This document shows, one piece after another, positions 53,600 to 63,002 of a DNA stretch of 64,000 bases. This DNA comes from Paracoccus alkanivorans (GTDB lineage: Bacteria > Pseudomonadota > Alphaproteobacteria > Rhodobacterales > Rhodobacteraceae), in contig NZ_QOKZ01000008.1 of NCBI RefSeq assembly GCF_003697785.1, forward strand, positions 1 to 64,000. Reading direction: 5' to 3'. Numbering within the stretch: the stretch's first letter is position 1; each line of letters opens with the position of its first letter. Below the pieces are notes generated by a model, which was not told the origin of the DNA, ran no database searches, and saw nothing but the letters and a program-made list of their open reading frames with translations. The position numbers and the translations under genes were made by a program.

Positions 53600-54532
53600 T
53601 TACGGAGCTTCGGTCCGGATCGTGACATCCACCGCGCCGCCGCCCGCACCGGTGATCCTTATGGCCTCGACCCCATCGACCAGAATCAGCCGGTCCTCGC
53701 CATTCGCACTGTCTTCCTGCGTGACATCCGGCATTTCCTCGCCCTCGGCCGGAGGGTTCAGCAACAGGGCGATATTGTCTTCACCCGCGTTGTAATCCCC
53801 GATCGTGGCGATACCGTCCTGGTGGTCGAAACGATAATCGATGGTGAAGGAATCCGCGCCTTCGCCACCGGTGCCGGAATCGCTGCTGGCCAGCCACAAT
53901 TCGTCATCCCCTGCGCCGCCGTCGAGAATATCGGCCTTGTCCTCTTCGGCCTCGGTCGCGTTACGTGCCGCGGCATGATCTTCGCCCAGGCCCGACAGGG
54001 TGTCATTGCCGTCGCCGCCATAAAGCTGATCCGCACCGTGATGACCGATCAGCAGATCATTTCCCTCATCGCCGGCCAGGATGTCGTCACCGTAAAGCCC
54101 GTTGATCGTGTCATTGCCTGAACCGCCTGTGACCAGATCGTTCTGCCAGCCGGCATTGACATAATCGTTTCCTGCCCCGGCATGGACGATATCGTTGTGC
54201 AGCCTGCTCCAGATGGTGTCGTCGCCCTCGCCCCCAAGGATATAATCCCGCTGATGGGAGCCGTCGAGAAAATCATCCCCTCCCTGGCCCGCCATCGCAT
54301 GCGATGTGTCGTCACTGGCATTCATGCTGTCGTCGCCCTCGCCTCCGACCCAAAGCGCGTCATAGGCGTCGGGGTCGTAATCCTCCATGCCAGCGAAAGG
54401 ATCGTCGTCCGGATCGGGATCGGAAGAGGACCCGTTGCCGTCATCATCATCGTGCAGCGCGAGACCGGCCGACAAAGACGCGGCAAACAGCACCCACCAG
54501 AATCCAAGCTGCATCGAGTATTCGCCGAACAT
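53600..54532 (-). CDS. RTX (haemolysin-type calcium-binding repeat) protein, 310 aa
   Basis: An N-terminal hydrophobic segment (FWWVLFAASLSAGLAL) is followed by an acidic low-complexity stretch (DDDDGNGSSSDPDPDDDP) and then about nine glycine/aspartate repeats of the form GGxGxDxxx, for example YILGGEGDDTIW, LVTGGSGNDTI and LYGGDGNDTLSG. These bind Ca2+ and form a beta-roll. A C-terminal beta domain follows (FTIDYRFDHQDG, EAIRITGAGGG). RTX proteins are usually exported by a type I system through a C-terminal signal; no exporter is nearby. No enzymatic domain is visible. Confidence 0.85.
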   Translation of the reverse strand: MFGEYSMQLGFWWVLFAASLSAGLALHDDDDGNGSSSDPDPDDDPFAGMEDYDPDAYDALWVGGEGDDSMNASDDTSHAMAGQGGDDFLDGSHQRDYILGGEGDDTIWSRLHNDIVHAGAGNDYVNAGWQNDLVTGGSGNDTINGLYGDDILAGDEGNDLLIGHHGADQLYGGDGNDTLSGLGEDHAAARNATEAEEDKADILDGGAGDDELWLASSDSGTGGEGADSFTIDYRFDHQDGIATIGDYNAGEDNIALLLNPPAEGEEMPDVTQEDSANGEDRLILVDGVEAIRITGAGGGAVDVTIRTEAP

Positions 54533-54660
54533 GATCTGCCCCCGTCATTCCTATTCCTGCGCGGGCGTGGTTGTGAAATTCTCCCGCGCCGCGGCATTGG
54601 CAAATGCCTTCAACGCAGTATAAGACCATCTGCGACGAAAACACGAGAGCAAGGTGCCCC

Positions 54661-55329
54661 ATGGCCAACCAAAATGACAGCTTTATCGATGAGGTGACCG
54701 AAGACCTGCGTCGAGACCGGCTGTTCGCGCTGTTTCGCCGTTACGGGTGGATCGCGGTTCTGGTGATCCTGGGCATCGTGGGAGGCGCTATCTGGCGCGA
54801 GTGGTCCCTGTCGCGTGAACGCGCCGAGGCGCGGGCATGGGGCGATGCCGTCCTGGCGGCCGAAACCGGGGGCGATCCGGCGGCCCTGGCGAATGTGGAT
54901 CCGCAGGATTCGGCGGAGCGCAAGGCCCTGACCGGGTTGCTGGCGGCGGGGCAATGGGCGGAGTCCGGTGGCCGCGATGCCGCGGCCGAGACATTGCGGG
55001 GCGTGACGGAAGCCGCGGAGACAGAGGGTGTCTTGCAGGAACTGGCGCAGTTGAAGCTGGTGATGCTGGAGGGCTCCGCGATGGATCCGTCTCAGCGCGA
55101 CGAGATCCTGGCGCATCTGTCGCGCGGCGGAGCCCCGTTCGAGTTGCTGGCGCTGGAGCAAAAGGCGGTGGCACTGATCGAGGCGGATCGCAAGGAGGAT
55201 GCCATCACGCTGATCCAGCAAATCCAGAAAAGGCCAGGACTGAGCGAAGCCTTGCGTCGGCGGCTGTCGGAGATGATGATTGCCTTGGGATTCGAACCCG
55301 AAGCGAATGATGTCCTTCCGGACGAATGA
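54661..55329 (+). CDS. YfgM-like tetratricopeptide membrane protein
   Basis: A 222-residue protein with a short cytosolic start (VTEDLRRDRLFALFRRYGWI), one transmembrane helix (AVLVILGIVGGAIWREW, near 30-46) and a periplasmic helical TPR-like domain. This matches YfgM, an envelope chaperone partner of the SecYEG translocon. Gene order YfgM, BamB, Der is the same as in E. coli, which supports the assignment. ATG 54661 is selected; an ATG further upstream (54604) would add 19 residues without similarity. Confidence 0.82.
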   Translation: MANQNDSFIDEVTEDLRRDRLFALFRRYGWIAVLVILGIVGGAIWREWSLSRERAEARAWGDAVLAAETGGDPAALANVDPQDSAERKALTGLLAAGQWAESGGRDAAAETLRGVTEAAETEGVLQELAQLKLVMLEGSAMDPSQRDEILAHLSRGGAPFELLALEQKAVALIEADRKEDAITLIQQIQKRPGLSEALRRRLSEMMIALGFEPEANDVLPDE

Positions 55330-55372
55330 TGACATCGGGAAGGGCGATAATGACAAGCGAGGGAGGGCGAGC

Positions 55373-56698
55373 ATGACCGCCACGTTGCGACTGATCATGG
55401 CTCTTGCAGCCGCAGTGAGCCTGTCGGCCTGTGGAGATCGGGAGGTCATCCTGCCCGGCGAGCGGCTGGATCCGCTGGCCGTGACTTCGCCGGACGGGCC
55501 GGCCGTCGAAGGTCCGGCGCCCGTCAGTTCCACTGCCCTGTCTCTGGCAGCGCCTCGTGTGAATGGCGAATGGACCCATCGGGGCGGCAATGCCGCGCAT
55601 CAGCCGGGACATGTCGCCCTGGGCGCGGGAACCAGCCGTATCTGGAGCGCGAATATCGGGCAGGGCAATGACCGGCGCCATCGCATCACTGCCGATCCCA
55701 TCGTCGCGGGGGGGCGTGTCTTCACGCTGGACAGCCGCGCGACGGTGACGGCGACGGCGCTTTCGGGCGGCACCGCCTGGTCCACCGACATCACCCCCGT
55801 CGGCGACAGCCGCGACAGCGCTTCGGGAGGCGGGCTGGCCTATGAGGGCGGGCGCGTCTTTGCGACGACCGGCTTTGGCGAGTTGGTGGCGCTGGACGCG
55901 GCCTCGGGCCGGATCCTGTGGCGGCAGCGCGTGAATACGGCCGTCGGTGGCGGCCCGGCGGTGCAGAACGGCACGGTCTATGTCGCCGCGCGAAACAATA
56001 TCGGATGGGCGATCCGCGCCGCCGATGGCAAGGTCCTGTGGCAAAGCTCGGGCACGCCGTCCTCTTCCGGGGTGATGGGGGTTTCGGTGCCTGCCGTTCA
56101 GGGCAATACGGTGGTCTTCCCATTCACCTCCGGACAGCTTCTGGCGGTCGATACGGAAACCGGCGGAACGCTGTGGTCGGCTCAGGTCGCGGGCACGCGG
56201 ATTGGCCGCGCCATCGCGACGATTCGCGACATGACCGGCGATCCGGTGATCTCGGGCGGAACGGTCTATGGCGGCACCTCCTCGGGCCGCATCGATGCGG
56301 TTGAGATGGCCACGGGCATGCGGAACTGGTCCTCGCGCGACGGGGCGAACGGCCCGGTTGTGGTTGCGGGCGGTTCGGTCTTTGCGGTGAACGATCAGGC
56401 CGAGCTGATCCGTCTGGACGCCGCGACTGGCGGGGTGATCTGGCGGATCGAACTGCCCTATTACACAGACCAGAAAACCAGGCGGCAGGATAGCATCCAT
56501 GCCCATTATGGCCCGGTTCTGGCCGGAGGACGGCTGTTCGTCGCCTCAAGCGACGGCGTGCTTCGCGCCTTCGATCCGGGGTCGGGGCAACTGGTCGGAC
56601 AGGGGCAGATTCCCGGTGGCGCCGCGGCGGCTCCGGTCGTGGCGGGGCAAACGCTTTACGTCGTGGCCCGCAGCGGCCAGTTGCACGCATTCCGATGA
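55373..56698 (+). CDS. bamB: Outer-membrane assembly lipoprotein BamB, PQQ-like beta-propeller
   Basis: A lipoprotein of the BAM complex that inserts beta-barrel proteins into the outer membrane. Signal peptide with lipobox LSAC (cysteine near residue 20), then an eight-bladed propeller of PQQ-like repeats ([64 protein letters not shown]). 441 residues. ATG 55373 has GGGAGGGCGAGC upstream. Its stop overlaps the der start by four bases. Confidence 0.93.
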   Translation: MTATLRLIMALAAAVSLSACGDREVILPGERLDPLAVTSPDGPAVEGPAPVSSTALSLAAPRVNGEWTHRGGNAAHQPGHVALGAGTSRIWSANIGQGNDRRHRITADPIVAGGRVFTLDSRATVTATALSGGTAWSTDITPVGDSRDSASGGGLAYEGGRVFATTGFGELVALDAASGRILWRQRVNTAVGGGPAVQNGTVYVAARNNIGWAIRAADGKVLWQSSGTPSSSGVMGVSVPAVQGNTVVFPFTSGQLLAVDTETGGTLWSAQVAGTRIGRAIATIRDMTGDPVISGGTVYGGTSSGRIDAVEMATGMRNWSSRDGANGPVVVAGGSVFAVNDQAELIRLDAATGGVIWRIELPYYTDQKTRRQDSIHAHYGPVLAGGRLFVASSDGVLRAFDPGSGQLVGQGQIPGGAAAAPVVAGQTLYVVARSGQLHAFR

Positions 56699-58179
56699 GC
56701 TTCACCCTCGCCATCGTCGGCCGTCCGAATGTCGGGAAATCGACGCTGTTCAACCGCTTGGTCGGCAAGCGGCTGGCGCTGGTCGATGACCAGCCCGGCG
56801 TGACCCGCGACCTGCGCGAAGGGCAGGGGCGCTTGGGCGATCTGCGCTTCGTCGTGATCGATTCCGCAGGTCTCGAGATGGCCGATGACGACAGCCTGCA
56901 AGGCCGGATGCGCCGCCTGACCGAGCGTGCGGTGGACGAGGCAGATATTTGCCTTTTCGTCGTCGATGCCCGCGCGGGCGTCACGGCGGCGGACGAGTAT
57001 TTCGCCGATATCCTGCGCCGCCGCGCCCGTCACGTGATCCTCGCCGCCAACAAGGCCGAGGGCCGGGCCGGTGAATCCGGCGCGCTGGAAGCCTATGCGC
57101 TCGGGCTCGGAGAGCCTCTGCGCCTGTCGGCCGAGCATGGCGAGGGGATGGACGATCTCTATCGTGCGCTGGTTCCGCTGTCCGAGCAGGTCGAGGCGGA
57201 ACGCCCCGCGCCCATCGAGCCCGCGACGGATGTGGATATCCCGGAGCAGGAGGCGGAAAGCGGCGAGGGGGCCGAGGATTGGCGGCCATCGGAGGCGCGG
57301 CCCCTGCAGCTTGCGGTGATCGGCCGGCCCAATGCCGGAAAATCGACGCTGATCAACAAGATCATCGGCGAGGACCGGCTGCTGACCGGCCCAGAGGCCG
57401 GGATTACCCGAGATTCGATCAGCGTCAAGACCGAGTTCATGAGCACGCCGATGCGGATCTTCGACACGGCGGGGATGCGCAAGCGCGCCAAGGTAACGGA
57501 CAAGGTCGAAAAGCTGTCAGTGGCCGATGGGCTGCGCGCCGTCCGCTTCGCCGAGGTGGTGGTCGTGCTGCTGGACGTGGCAATCCCCTTCGAGCAGCAG
57601 GATCTGCGCATCGCCGATTTCGCCGAGACCGAGGGCCGCGCCGTCGTGGTCGCCGCGAACAAGTGGGACCTCGAGGACGACAAGCCCCACAAGCTGAACG
57701 AACTGCGTGCGAATTTCGAACGCTTGCTGCCGCAGTTGAAAGGGGCTCCGCTGGTCACGGTCTCGGCCCGGACCGGCAAGGGGCTGGACCGTCTGCACGC
57801 CGCGATCCTCAAGGCGCATGAGGTCTGGAACCGGCGCATCTCGACCGCCAGGCTGAATCGTTGGCTGGAGGCGATGACCGAAAGCCACCCGCCACCGGCG
57901 CCGGGCGGTCGGCGGATACGGCTGCGCTATATGACGCAGGTCAAGACGCGCCCGCCCGCCTTCATCGTGAAGGCCACCCATACCGACAAGCTGCCCGACA
58001 GCTATCAGCGTTACCTCGTCAACGGGCTGCGGTCGGATTTCGACATGCCCGGCACGCCCATCCGGCTGTTCTTCCGCGACCAGGGGCTGGACAATCCCTA
58101 TCGCGCGAAAGCGAACAAGATCAGCCAGTCCGGAGCACTGTCAAAACACAAGAACCGGCAGCGTCCAAAGGGCGAATAG
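56695..58179 (+). CDS. der: Ribosome biogenesis GTPase Der (EngA)
   Basis: An essential GTPase with two tandem G domains that acts in 50S subunit assembly. 494 residues. G1 loops are [14 protein letters not shown] (residue about 8) and [14 protein letters not shown] (near 209), and the G4 motifs are ANKAEGR (in place of NKxD) and ANKWDL. Between them lies a charged linker. The KH-like C-terminal domain contains [20 protein letters not shown] and ends in a basic tail. It is the third gene of yfgM-bamB-der. Confidence 0.97.
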   Translation: MSFTLAIVGRPNVGKSTLFNRLVGKRLALVDDQPGVTRDLREGQGRLGDLRFVVIDSAGLEMADDDSLQGRMRRLTERAVDEADICLFVVDARAGVTAADEYFADILRRRARHVILAANKAEGRAGESGALEAYALGLGEPLRLSAEHGEGMDDLYRALVPLSEQVEAERPAPIEPATDVDIPEQEAESGEGAEDWRPSEARPLQLAVIGRPNAGKSTLINKIIGEDRLLTGPEAGITRDSISVKTEFMSTPMRIFDTAGMRKRAKVTDKVEKLSVADGLRAVRFAEVVVVLLDVAIPFEQQDLRIADFAETEGRAVVVAANKWDLEDDKPHKLNELRANFERLLPQLKGAPLVTVSARTGKGLDRLHAAILKAHEVWNRRISTARLNRWLEAMTESHPPPAPGGRRIRLRYMTQVKTRPPAFIVKATHTDKLPDSYQRYLVNGLRSDFDMPGTPIRLFFRDQGLDNPYRAKANKISQSGALSKHKNRQRPKGE

Positions 58180-58202
58180 GTTGCCGGGCTGCCGCCGCGG
58201 AT

Positions 58203-59447
58203 TCAACCACCCGTGCGACGCACCAGCGAGAAACCGGCCATGGCGGCATAGCCTTTGACCAATGCCTCGCGGTCGGCATATGAAAGCACGCTGTCGATGT
58301 CGTCGAACCCCGCCGGCGCCAGTTTCTCGACCGCATCGATCACGCCCTCCGGGCCGCCCTTGCGGTTCTGAACCACGATATCCGCGGTCTTGGGGCGGCG
58401 GTCGGTTTCGTAGACCCAAAGCGCAGCGCGGGGATGGGGCTGGGTCTTCAGCGCATCGGCAAGGCTGCGCGCGTCAAGCACTGCCTGGCTGGCTCCGTTC
58501 GAGCCGACCGGATACATCGGATGTGCTGCATCTCCCAACAGTGTCACACGGCCAAAGCTCCAGCGTGGCAGGGGATCGCGATCGGCCATCGGATACTCGA
58601 AAATCTCTGAAGTGGCCCGGACCAGCGCCTGGATATCGTAGTCGGGAACCGAAAACCGCCGTGCATGGGGCAGGACCGTCGCCAGCGGCACCTTGCGAGA
58701 CCAGCTATCTGGCGGTGGTGGGCTGACGGCGGGGTCCTTCGTGCGGATGTTTACCACCCAGTTCATCAACTGCCGTCCATCGGGTTCGGGCGGAGCGATC
58801 GGATAAAGGACCAGCTTGCCGCCAAGCCCGCCGCCGATCGCCATCACCGTGCCGTCGCGCCATGGCGGCGCAACAGACGCGCCGCGCCACATCGACACGC
58901 CGTTCCACGAGGGAGGGCCCTCATCGGGATAGAAATGCCGCCGCCCGGCCGAGTGGATGCCATCCGCGCAGATCAGCACATCTCCCCGCAGGACCTGCGC
59001 GGGTCCCCCCTCGCCGGAGTCCAGGAACTGTGCCGTTACACCGCCCTCGTCCTGCACGAACCCGGCCAGCCGCCGGCCGCATTCCACTGCGCCACTTCCC
59101 AACCGTGCGATGACGGCATCGTAAAGAACTTTTTGCAGTCGCCCGCGATGGATCGAGAATTGCGGCACGTCGTGACCGGCCAGCATGCCGCGCGGTTCGG
59201 ACCAGACCTCCTGACCCGCGCGGGTATAGTAATGGAGATGCGTGGTGCGGACGGCCACCCGGTCCAGCGCATCGAGCAATCCCAACTCGTCGAGCTCGCG
59301 AATCGCGTGAGGCAGGATATTGATGCCGACCCCGACTTCACGCATCTCGCGCGAACTTTCCCGGATCGTGCATGGTATGCCGCGCGCGTGCAGCATCAGG
59401 GCGGTGGTCAGTCCCCCGATGCCGGCACCGGCGATCAGGACATGCAT
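58203..59447 (-). CDS. FAD-dependent aromatic monooxygenase-like protein
   Basis: A single-component flavin hydroxylase of 414 residues. The FAD-binding start is MHVLIAGAGIGGLTTALMLH, the DG motif is DVLICADGIHSAGRR and the second FAD motif is LLGDAAHPMYPVGSNGASQA. The closest known types are PhzS-like and salicylate-hydroxylase-like enzymes. The substrate cannot be told from the sequence. It overlaps the cupin gene by one base (TGATG) and follows a periplasmic binding protein gene, suggesting one transcript for uptake and oxidation of a small organic compound. Confidence 0.85.
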   Translation of the reverse strand: MHVLIAGAGIGGLTTALMLHARGIPCTIRESSREMREVGVGINILPHAIRELDELGLLDALDRVAVRTTHLHYYTRAGQEVWSEPRGMLAGHDVPQFSIHRGRLQKVLYDAVIARLGSGAVECGRRLAGFVQDEGGVTAQFLDSGEGGPAQVLRGDVLICADGIHSAGRRHFYPDEGPPSWNGVSMWRGASVAPPWRDGTVMAIGGGLGGKLVLYPIAPPEPDGRQLMNWVVNIRTKDPAVSPPPPDSWSRKVPLATVLPHARRFSVPDYDIQALVRATSEIFEYPMADRDPLPRWSFGRVTLLGDAAHPMYPVGSNGASQAVLDARSLADALKTQPHPRAALWVYETDRRPKTADIVVQNRKGGPEGVIDAVEKLAPAGFDDIDSVLSYADREALVKGYAAMAGFSLVRRTGG

Positions 59448-59896
59448 CAGCCCTCCTCCTCGGGCGGCAGGAAATCGACCTCATGGGCGGCCGAGACGGC
59501 GACCACCTCGGCCGGGTTCGGGTTCGGTCCCAGATTGTGCAGCGCCCAGAACAGGTCATAGAGGCGTCGCGAGGGCGCCACCCAGAACAGGCATTTGATA
59601 TCCGTGTCCGAACGGTTGAAGATCCCATGCGGCACTCCCATCGGCATGCGGACCAGGTCGCCCGGTGCCGCGCGATGGTCGGTGCCGTCCAGCCAAAGAT
59701 CAAAGCAGCCATCAAGGACATAGATGAACTCGTCCTGCGTCGGATGGATATGGGGCGGCACGAATGTGCCCTTGGGAAAGGTCGCATGCCAGGACATGGA
59801 TTGTTCGGAATGCTGTTTCGGCACATAGATCTGACCGAGGATGTTCCAGCTGATTCCGTCGATGCCCTCGGTGGCGCGGGTTATCCCGGCATTCAT
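59447..59896 (-). CDS. Cupin-domain protein, 149 aa
   Basis: A small beta-barrel protein. Cupin motif 1 is visible in FVPPHIHPTQDEFIYVLDG (two His and one Glu) and motif 2 in PGDLVRMPMGVPHGIFNR (third His), so it probably binds a divalent metal. Cupins of this shape can be dioxygenases, isomerases or sensors; the substrate is not known. It lies between the substrate-binding protein gene and the flavin monooxygenase and is coupled to the latter. Confidence 0.85.
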   Translation of the reverse strand: MNAGITRATEGIDGISWNILGQIYVPKQHSEQSMSWHATFPKGTFVPPHIHPTQDEFIYVLDGCFDLWLDGTDHRAAPGDLVRMPMGVPHGIFNRSDTDIKCLFWVAPSRRLYDLFWALHNLGPNPNPAEVVAVSAAHEVDFLPPEEEG

Positions 59897-60013
59897 GGCG
59901 ATCTCCTTTCATGCGTGCGGTATATGTGTCCCGGCTCTGTCGCGGCCTGTTTCGCGTGGGCAGGCGGGGCGTTGAGCCCGACGACCGGGGTGGCCGGAGC
60001 CTCGCCGTGCCGG

Positions 60014-61183
60014 TCAGTCCATCCGGCATTCCGAGACGTAGTTGTCCTGGTAGTCATCGAAGATCTTCTTGACGATCGAGGTGGCGAATTTGCCGTCCTC
60101 GCGCTTGACGACTTCGGTCAGGTAAAAGTCCTGCACCGGGAAATGGTTGGGTCCAAAGCTGAAATCGCCGCGAACCGAGGTGAAGGGCGCGGTCTCCAGC
60201 GCCGCGATCAGCGCCTCCTTGTCAGCAACGCCGCCAGCTTCGCGTATCGCCGCGTCGATCAGATGGGCCGTATCAAAGGCCTGCATCGAATATGTGGCGG
60301 GAACCTGATTGAACTTTGCCTCGTAAGCCTCGACGAATGCCTTGTTTTCCGGTGTATCCATATCCGGCGCCCAGTTCGAGCCGGCAAAGAAGCCAAGCGC
60401 CGCGTCCTGCTGGGCCGGCAGGGTCGATTCGTCCACCGTGAAGGCCGACAGGAACGGAATCGTCTCGAGCCCGGCCTGCCGGTATTGCTTGACGAGATTC
60501 ACCCCCATCCCGCCGGGCATGAAGGCGAATACCGCGTCGGGCTGCATAGCAGCGATCTGCGCCAGCTCCGCCGAATAGTCCAGCTGCCCGAGCTGGGTAT
60601 AGATCTCGCCCGCGATGCCGCCCTTGTAGCTGTGTTTGAACCCGGCAAGGCTGTCCTTGCCCGCCTGGTAATTCGGGGCCAGCAGAAAGACGTTCTGATA
60701 ACCTTCCTCCTGCGCATAGGCGCCCATGACCTCGTGCATCTGGTCGTTCTGATAGGAGGTCGCGAAGAAATTCGGGCTGCATTCCGCCCCGGCATAGACC
60801 GAAGTCCCGGCATTGGGGCTGATCAGGATCGCGCCGGAATCGGTGACCGGCTTGTGGATGGCGCCGAGGATATTGGAAAAGATCGGGCCGACCACGATAT
60901 CGACTCCGTCCCGCTCGACCAGTTCGCGGGCCTTGTTGGCGGCGATATCCGGTTTCTGCTCGTCATCGACGACGATGATCTCGGTCTTCATGCCGCCGAT
61001 ATCGCCGATCTCCTCGGCGGCCAGTTGGAACCCGTCGCGCGCCATCTCTCCCAGAACGGCGGCGGGGCCGGACAGTGTCAGGATCAGGCCGATTTTCAGC
61101 GTGTCGTCTTCCTGCGCCATGGCTGGAGCCGCAATGCAAGTGGTTGCGGCAAGCAGGGCAATCATCTTTCGGGGATGGGTCAT
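60014..61183 (-). CDS. ABC-transporter periplasmic binding protein (branched-chain amino-acid type)
   Basis: A 389-residue periplasmic protein with a signal peptide (MIALLAATTCIAAPAMAQED) followed by DTLKIGLILTLSGPAAVLGE, the standard Peripla_BP_6 start. Later parts (IVGPIFSNILGAIHKPVTDS, YQNDQMHEVMGAYA and ALIAALETAPFTSVRGDF) match type I binding proteins that feed HAAT-family importers. The permease and ATPase genes are not in the window; they may lie elsewhere. Given the downstream monooxygenase, the ligand may be an aromatic or similar compound rather than an amino acid. ATG 61183 has AGGAAG upstream. Confidence 0.88.
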   Translation of the reverse strand: MTHPRKMIALLAATTCIAAPAMAQEDDTLKIGLILTLSGPAAVLGEMARDGFQLAAEEIGDIGGMKTEIIVVDDEQKPDIAANKARELVERDGVDIVVGPIFSNILGAIHKPVTDSGAILISPNAGTSVYAGAECSPNFFATSYQNDQMHEVMGAYAQEEGYQNVFLLAPNYQAGKDSLAGFKHSYKGGIAGEIYTQLGQLDYSAELAQIAAMQPDAVFAFMPGGMGVNLVKQYRQAGLETIPFLSAFTVDESTLPAQQDAALGFFAGSNWAPDMDTPENKAFVEAYEAKFNQVPATYSMQAFDTAHLIDAAIREAGGVADKEALIAALETAPFTSVRGDFSFGPNHFPVQDFYLTEVVKREDGKFATSIVKKIFDDYQDNYVSECRMD

Positions 61184-61351
61184 GGTTATGTCGTCTTCCT
61201 GTTGGGAAAGCCGCGCGTGCCGCGGCATGTTCTGTTTCTTCTAATACGCATCAACGGGAAGTGCCGAGTCAAGAAATTATTTTAGACTTGAAATGTCTTG
61301 CGGCGAACATGGCGATGGGAGTCCATCCATGCCGAACCGCGAGCAGAACTG

Positions 61352-61379
61352 AAAAAAGGCCCGCAGTTGCGGACCTTTT
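61352..61379. terminator. Bidirectional hairpin terminator next to mmsA
   Basis: AAAAGGCCCGC and GCGGACCTTTT form a stem with one mismatch and a four-base loop. There are A and T runs on both sides, so it can act on either strand. It lies directly after the leftward mmsA gene (ends 61,402) and before the start region of the binding-protein gene. Confidence 0.8.
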
Positions 61380-61401
61380 CCGTTATGCGGGCTGGCTGGA
61401 C

Positions 61402-62901
61402 TTAGTCCATCGCCTTGAAGTTGAACTCGCCACCTTCCTTGATGCCCGAGGGCCAGCGGGCCGTCACCGTCTTGGTGCGGGTATAGAAGCGGAAGGCGTC
61501 GGGGCCGTGCTGGTTCAGGTCGCCGAAGCCGGATTTCTTCCAGCCGCCAAAGGTGTGATAGGCCAGCGGCACCGGGATGGGCACGTTGATACCGACCATA
61601 CCGATATTGATCCGGTTGGCGAAATCGCGGGCGGCATCGCCGTCACGGGTGAAGATCGCGGTGCCATTGCCGTATTCGTGGTGCATCGCAAGGCCGATGG
61701 CCTCTTCATAGCTGCCGGCGCGGACGGTGGAGAGGACCGGGCCGAAGATCTCGGTCTTGTAGATATCCATGTCCGGGGTCACGCGGTCGAAGAGATGCGG
61801 GCCGACGAAGAAGCCATCCTCGTAGCCCTGCAGGCTGAAATCGCGGCCATCGACGACCAGTTCGGCACCCTGGTCGATACCGGATTGGACGAGGCGATGG
61901 ATGTTCTCCTTTGCCGCCCTGGTCACGACCGGGCCGTAATCGACATCGTCGCCGGCCGTCCACGGGCCGACCTTCAGTTTCTCGATACGCGGCACCAGCT
62001 TTTCGATCAGCGCGTCGGCGGTCTTTTCACCCACCGGCACCGCAACCGAGATCGCCATGCAGCGTTCCCCCGCCGCGCCATAGCCTGCACCCACCAGCGC
62101 GTCGGCGGCCTGGTCCAGATCGGCGTCGGGCATGATGATCATGTGGTTCTTGGCGCCGCCGAAACATTGCGCCCGCTTGCCGGTCGCCGCCGCGCGTTCA
62201 TAGATATACTGCGCGATAGGCGTCGAGCCGACGAAACCGACCGCCTGGATCACCGGGTTGTCGAGGATCGCATCGACGCTTTCCTTGTCGCCGTTGACGA
62301 CCTGCAGCACGCCATCGGGCAGCCCGGCTTCTTGCAGCAGGCGCGCCAGCATCAGCGGCACCGAGGGATCGCGCTCGGAGGGCTTGAGGATCATCGCGTT
62401 ACCTGCGGCCAGCGCGGGACCCATCTTCCACAGCGGGATCATGGCAGGGAAGTTGAATGGCGTGATGCCCGCCACGACGCCCAGGGGCTGGCGCATCGAA
62501 TACATGTCGATGCCGGTTCCGGCGCTGTCGGTATATTCGCCCTTCAGCAGATGCGGCGCGCCGATGCAGAACTCGATGACCTCGAGCCCGCGCTGCACGT
62601 CGCCCTTGGCATCGGGAAAGGTCTTGCCATGCTCGGATGACAGCGCCTCGGCCAGCTTGTCCATGTCACGGTTCAGCAGGTCGACGAATTTCATCATCAC
62701 CCGGGCACGGCGCTGCGGGTTGGTGCTGCCCCATGCCACCTGTGCCTTGGCGGCGCTGTCCACGGCGGCGTCCAGTTCCGCCCTGGTGGCCAGCGACAGC
62801 CTGGCCTGCACCTCGCCCGTGGCGGGGTTGAAGACATCGGAAAATCGGCCGGACGTGCCCTTGACCTCTTTGCCGTCGATCCAGTGGTGAATCTCTTTCA
62901 T
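61402..62901 (-). CDS. mmsA: Methylmalonate-semialdehyde dehydrogenase (acylating)
   Basis: Oxidises methylmalonate semialdehyde or malonate semialdehyde to propionyl-CoA or acetyl-CoA, in valine and inositol catabolism. 499 residues. The NAD-binding segment is GITPFNFPAMIPLWKMGPAL, the NAD loop VGSTPIAQYIYERAA, and the nucleophile Cys is in GAAGERCMAISV, which lacks the general-base Glu of other aldehyde dehydrogenases, as expected for the CoA-dependent type. ATG 62901 has AGGAGG directly upstream. It is divergent from a LysR-type regulator 101 bases away. Confidence 0.94.
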   Translation of the reverse strand: MKEIHHWIDGKEVKGTSGRFSDVFNPATGEVQARLSLATRAELDAAVDSAAKAQVAWGSTNPQRRARVMMKFVDLLNRDMDKLAEALSSEHGKTFPDAKGDVQRGLEVIEFCIGAPHLLKGEYTDSAGTGIDMYSMRQPLGVVAGITPFNFPAMIPLWKMGPALAAGNAMILKPSERDPSVPLMLARLLQEAGLPDGVLQVVNGDKESVDAILDNPVIQAVGFVGSTPIAQYIYERAAATGKRAQCFGGAKNHMIIMPDADLDQAADALVGAGYGAAGERCMAISVAVPVGEKTADALIEKLVPRIEKLKVGPWTAGDDVDYGPVVTRAAKENIHRLVQSGIDQGAELVVDGRDFSLQGYEDGFFVGPHLFDRVTPDMDIYKTEIFGPVLSTVRAGSYEEAIGLAMHHEYGNGTAIFTRDGDAARDFANRINIGMVGINVPIPVPLAYHTFGGWKKSGFGDLNQHGPDAFRFYTRTKTVTARWPSGIKEGGEFNFKAMD

Positions 62902-63002
62902 CGCATCCTCCTGAGCTTGTTGAGCCAAGCATAGCCTTGCGGAAATGCTGCGGAAAGGGGCAGGGTGGCAAAAGCATTTTGCAAAAACGCAAAGGCATAG
63001 CG

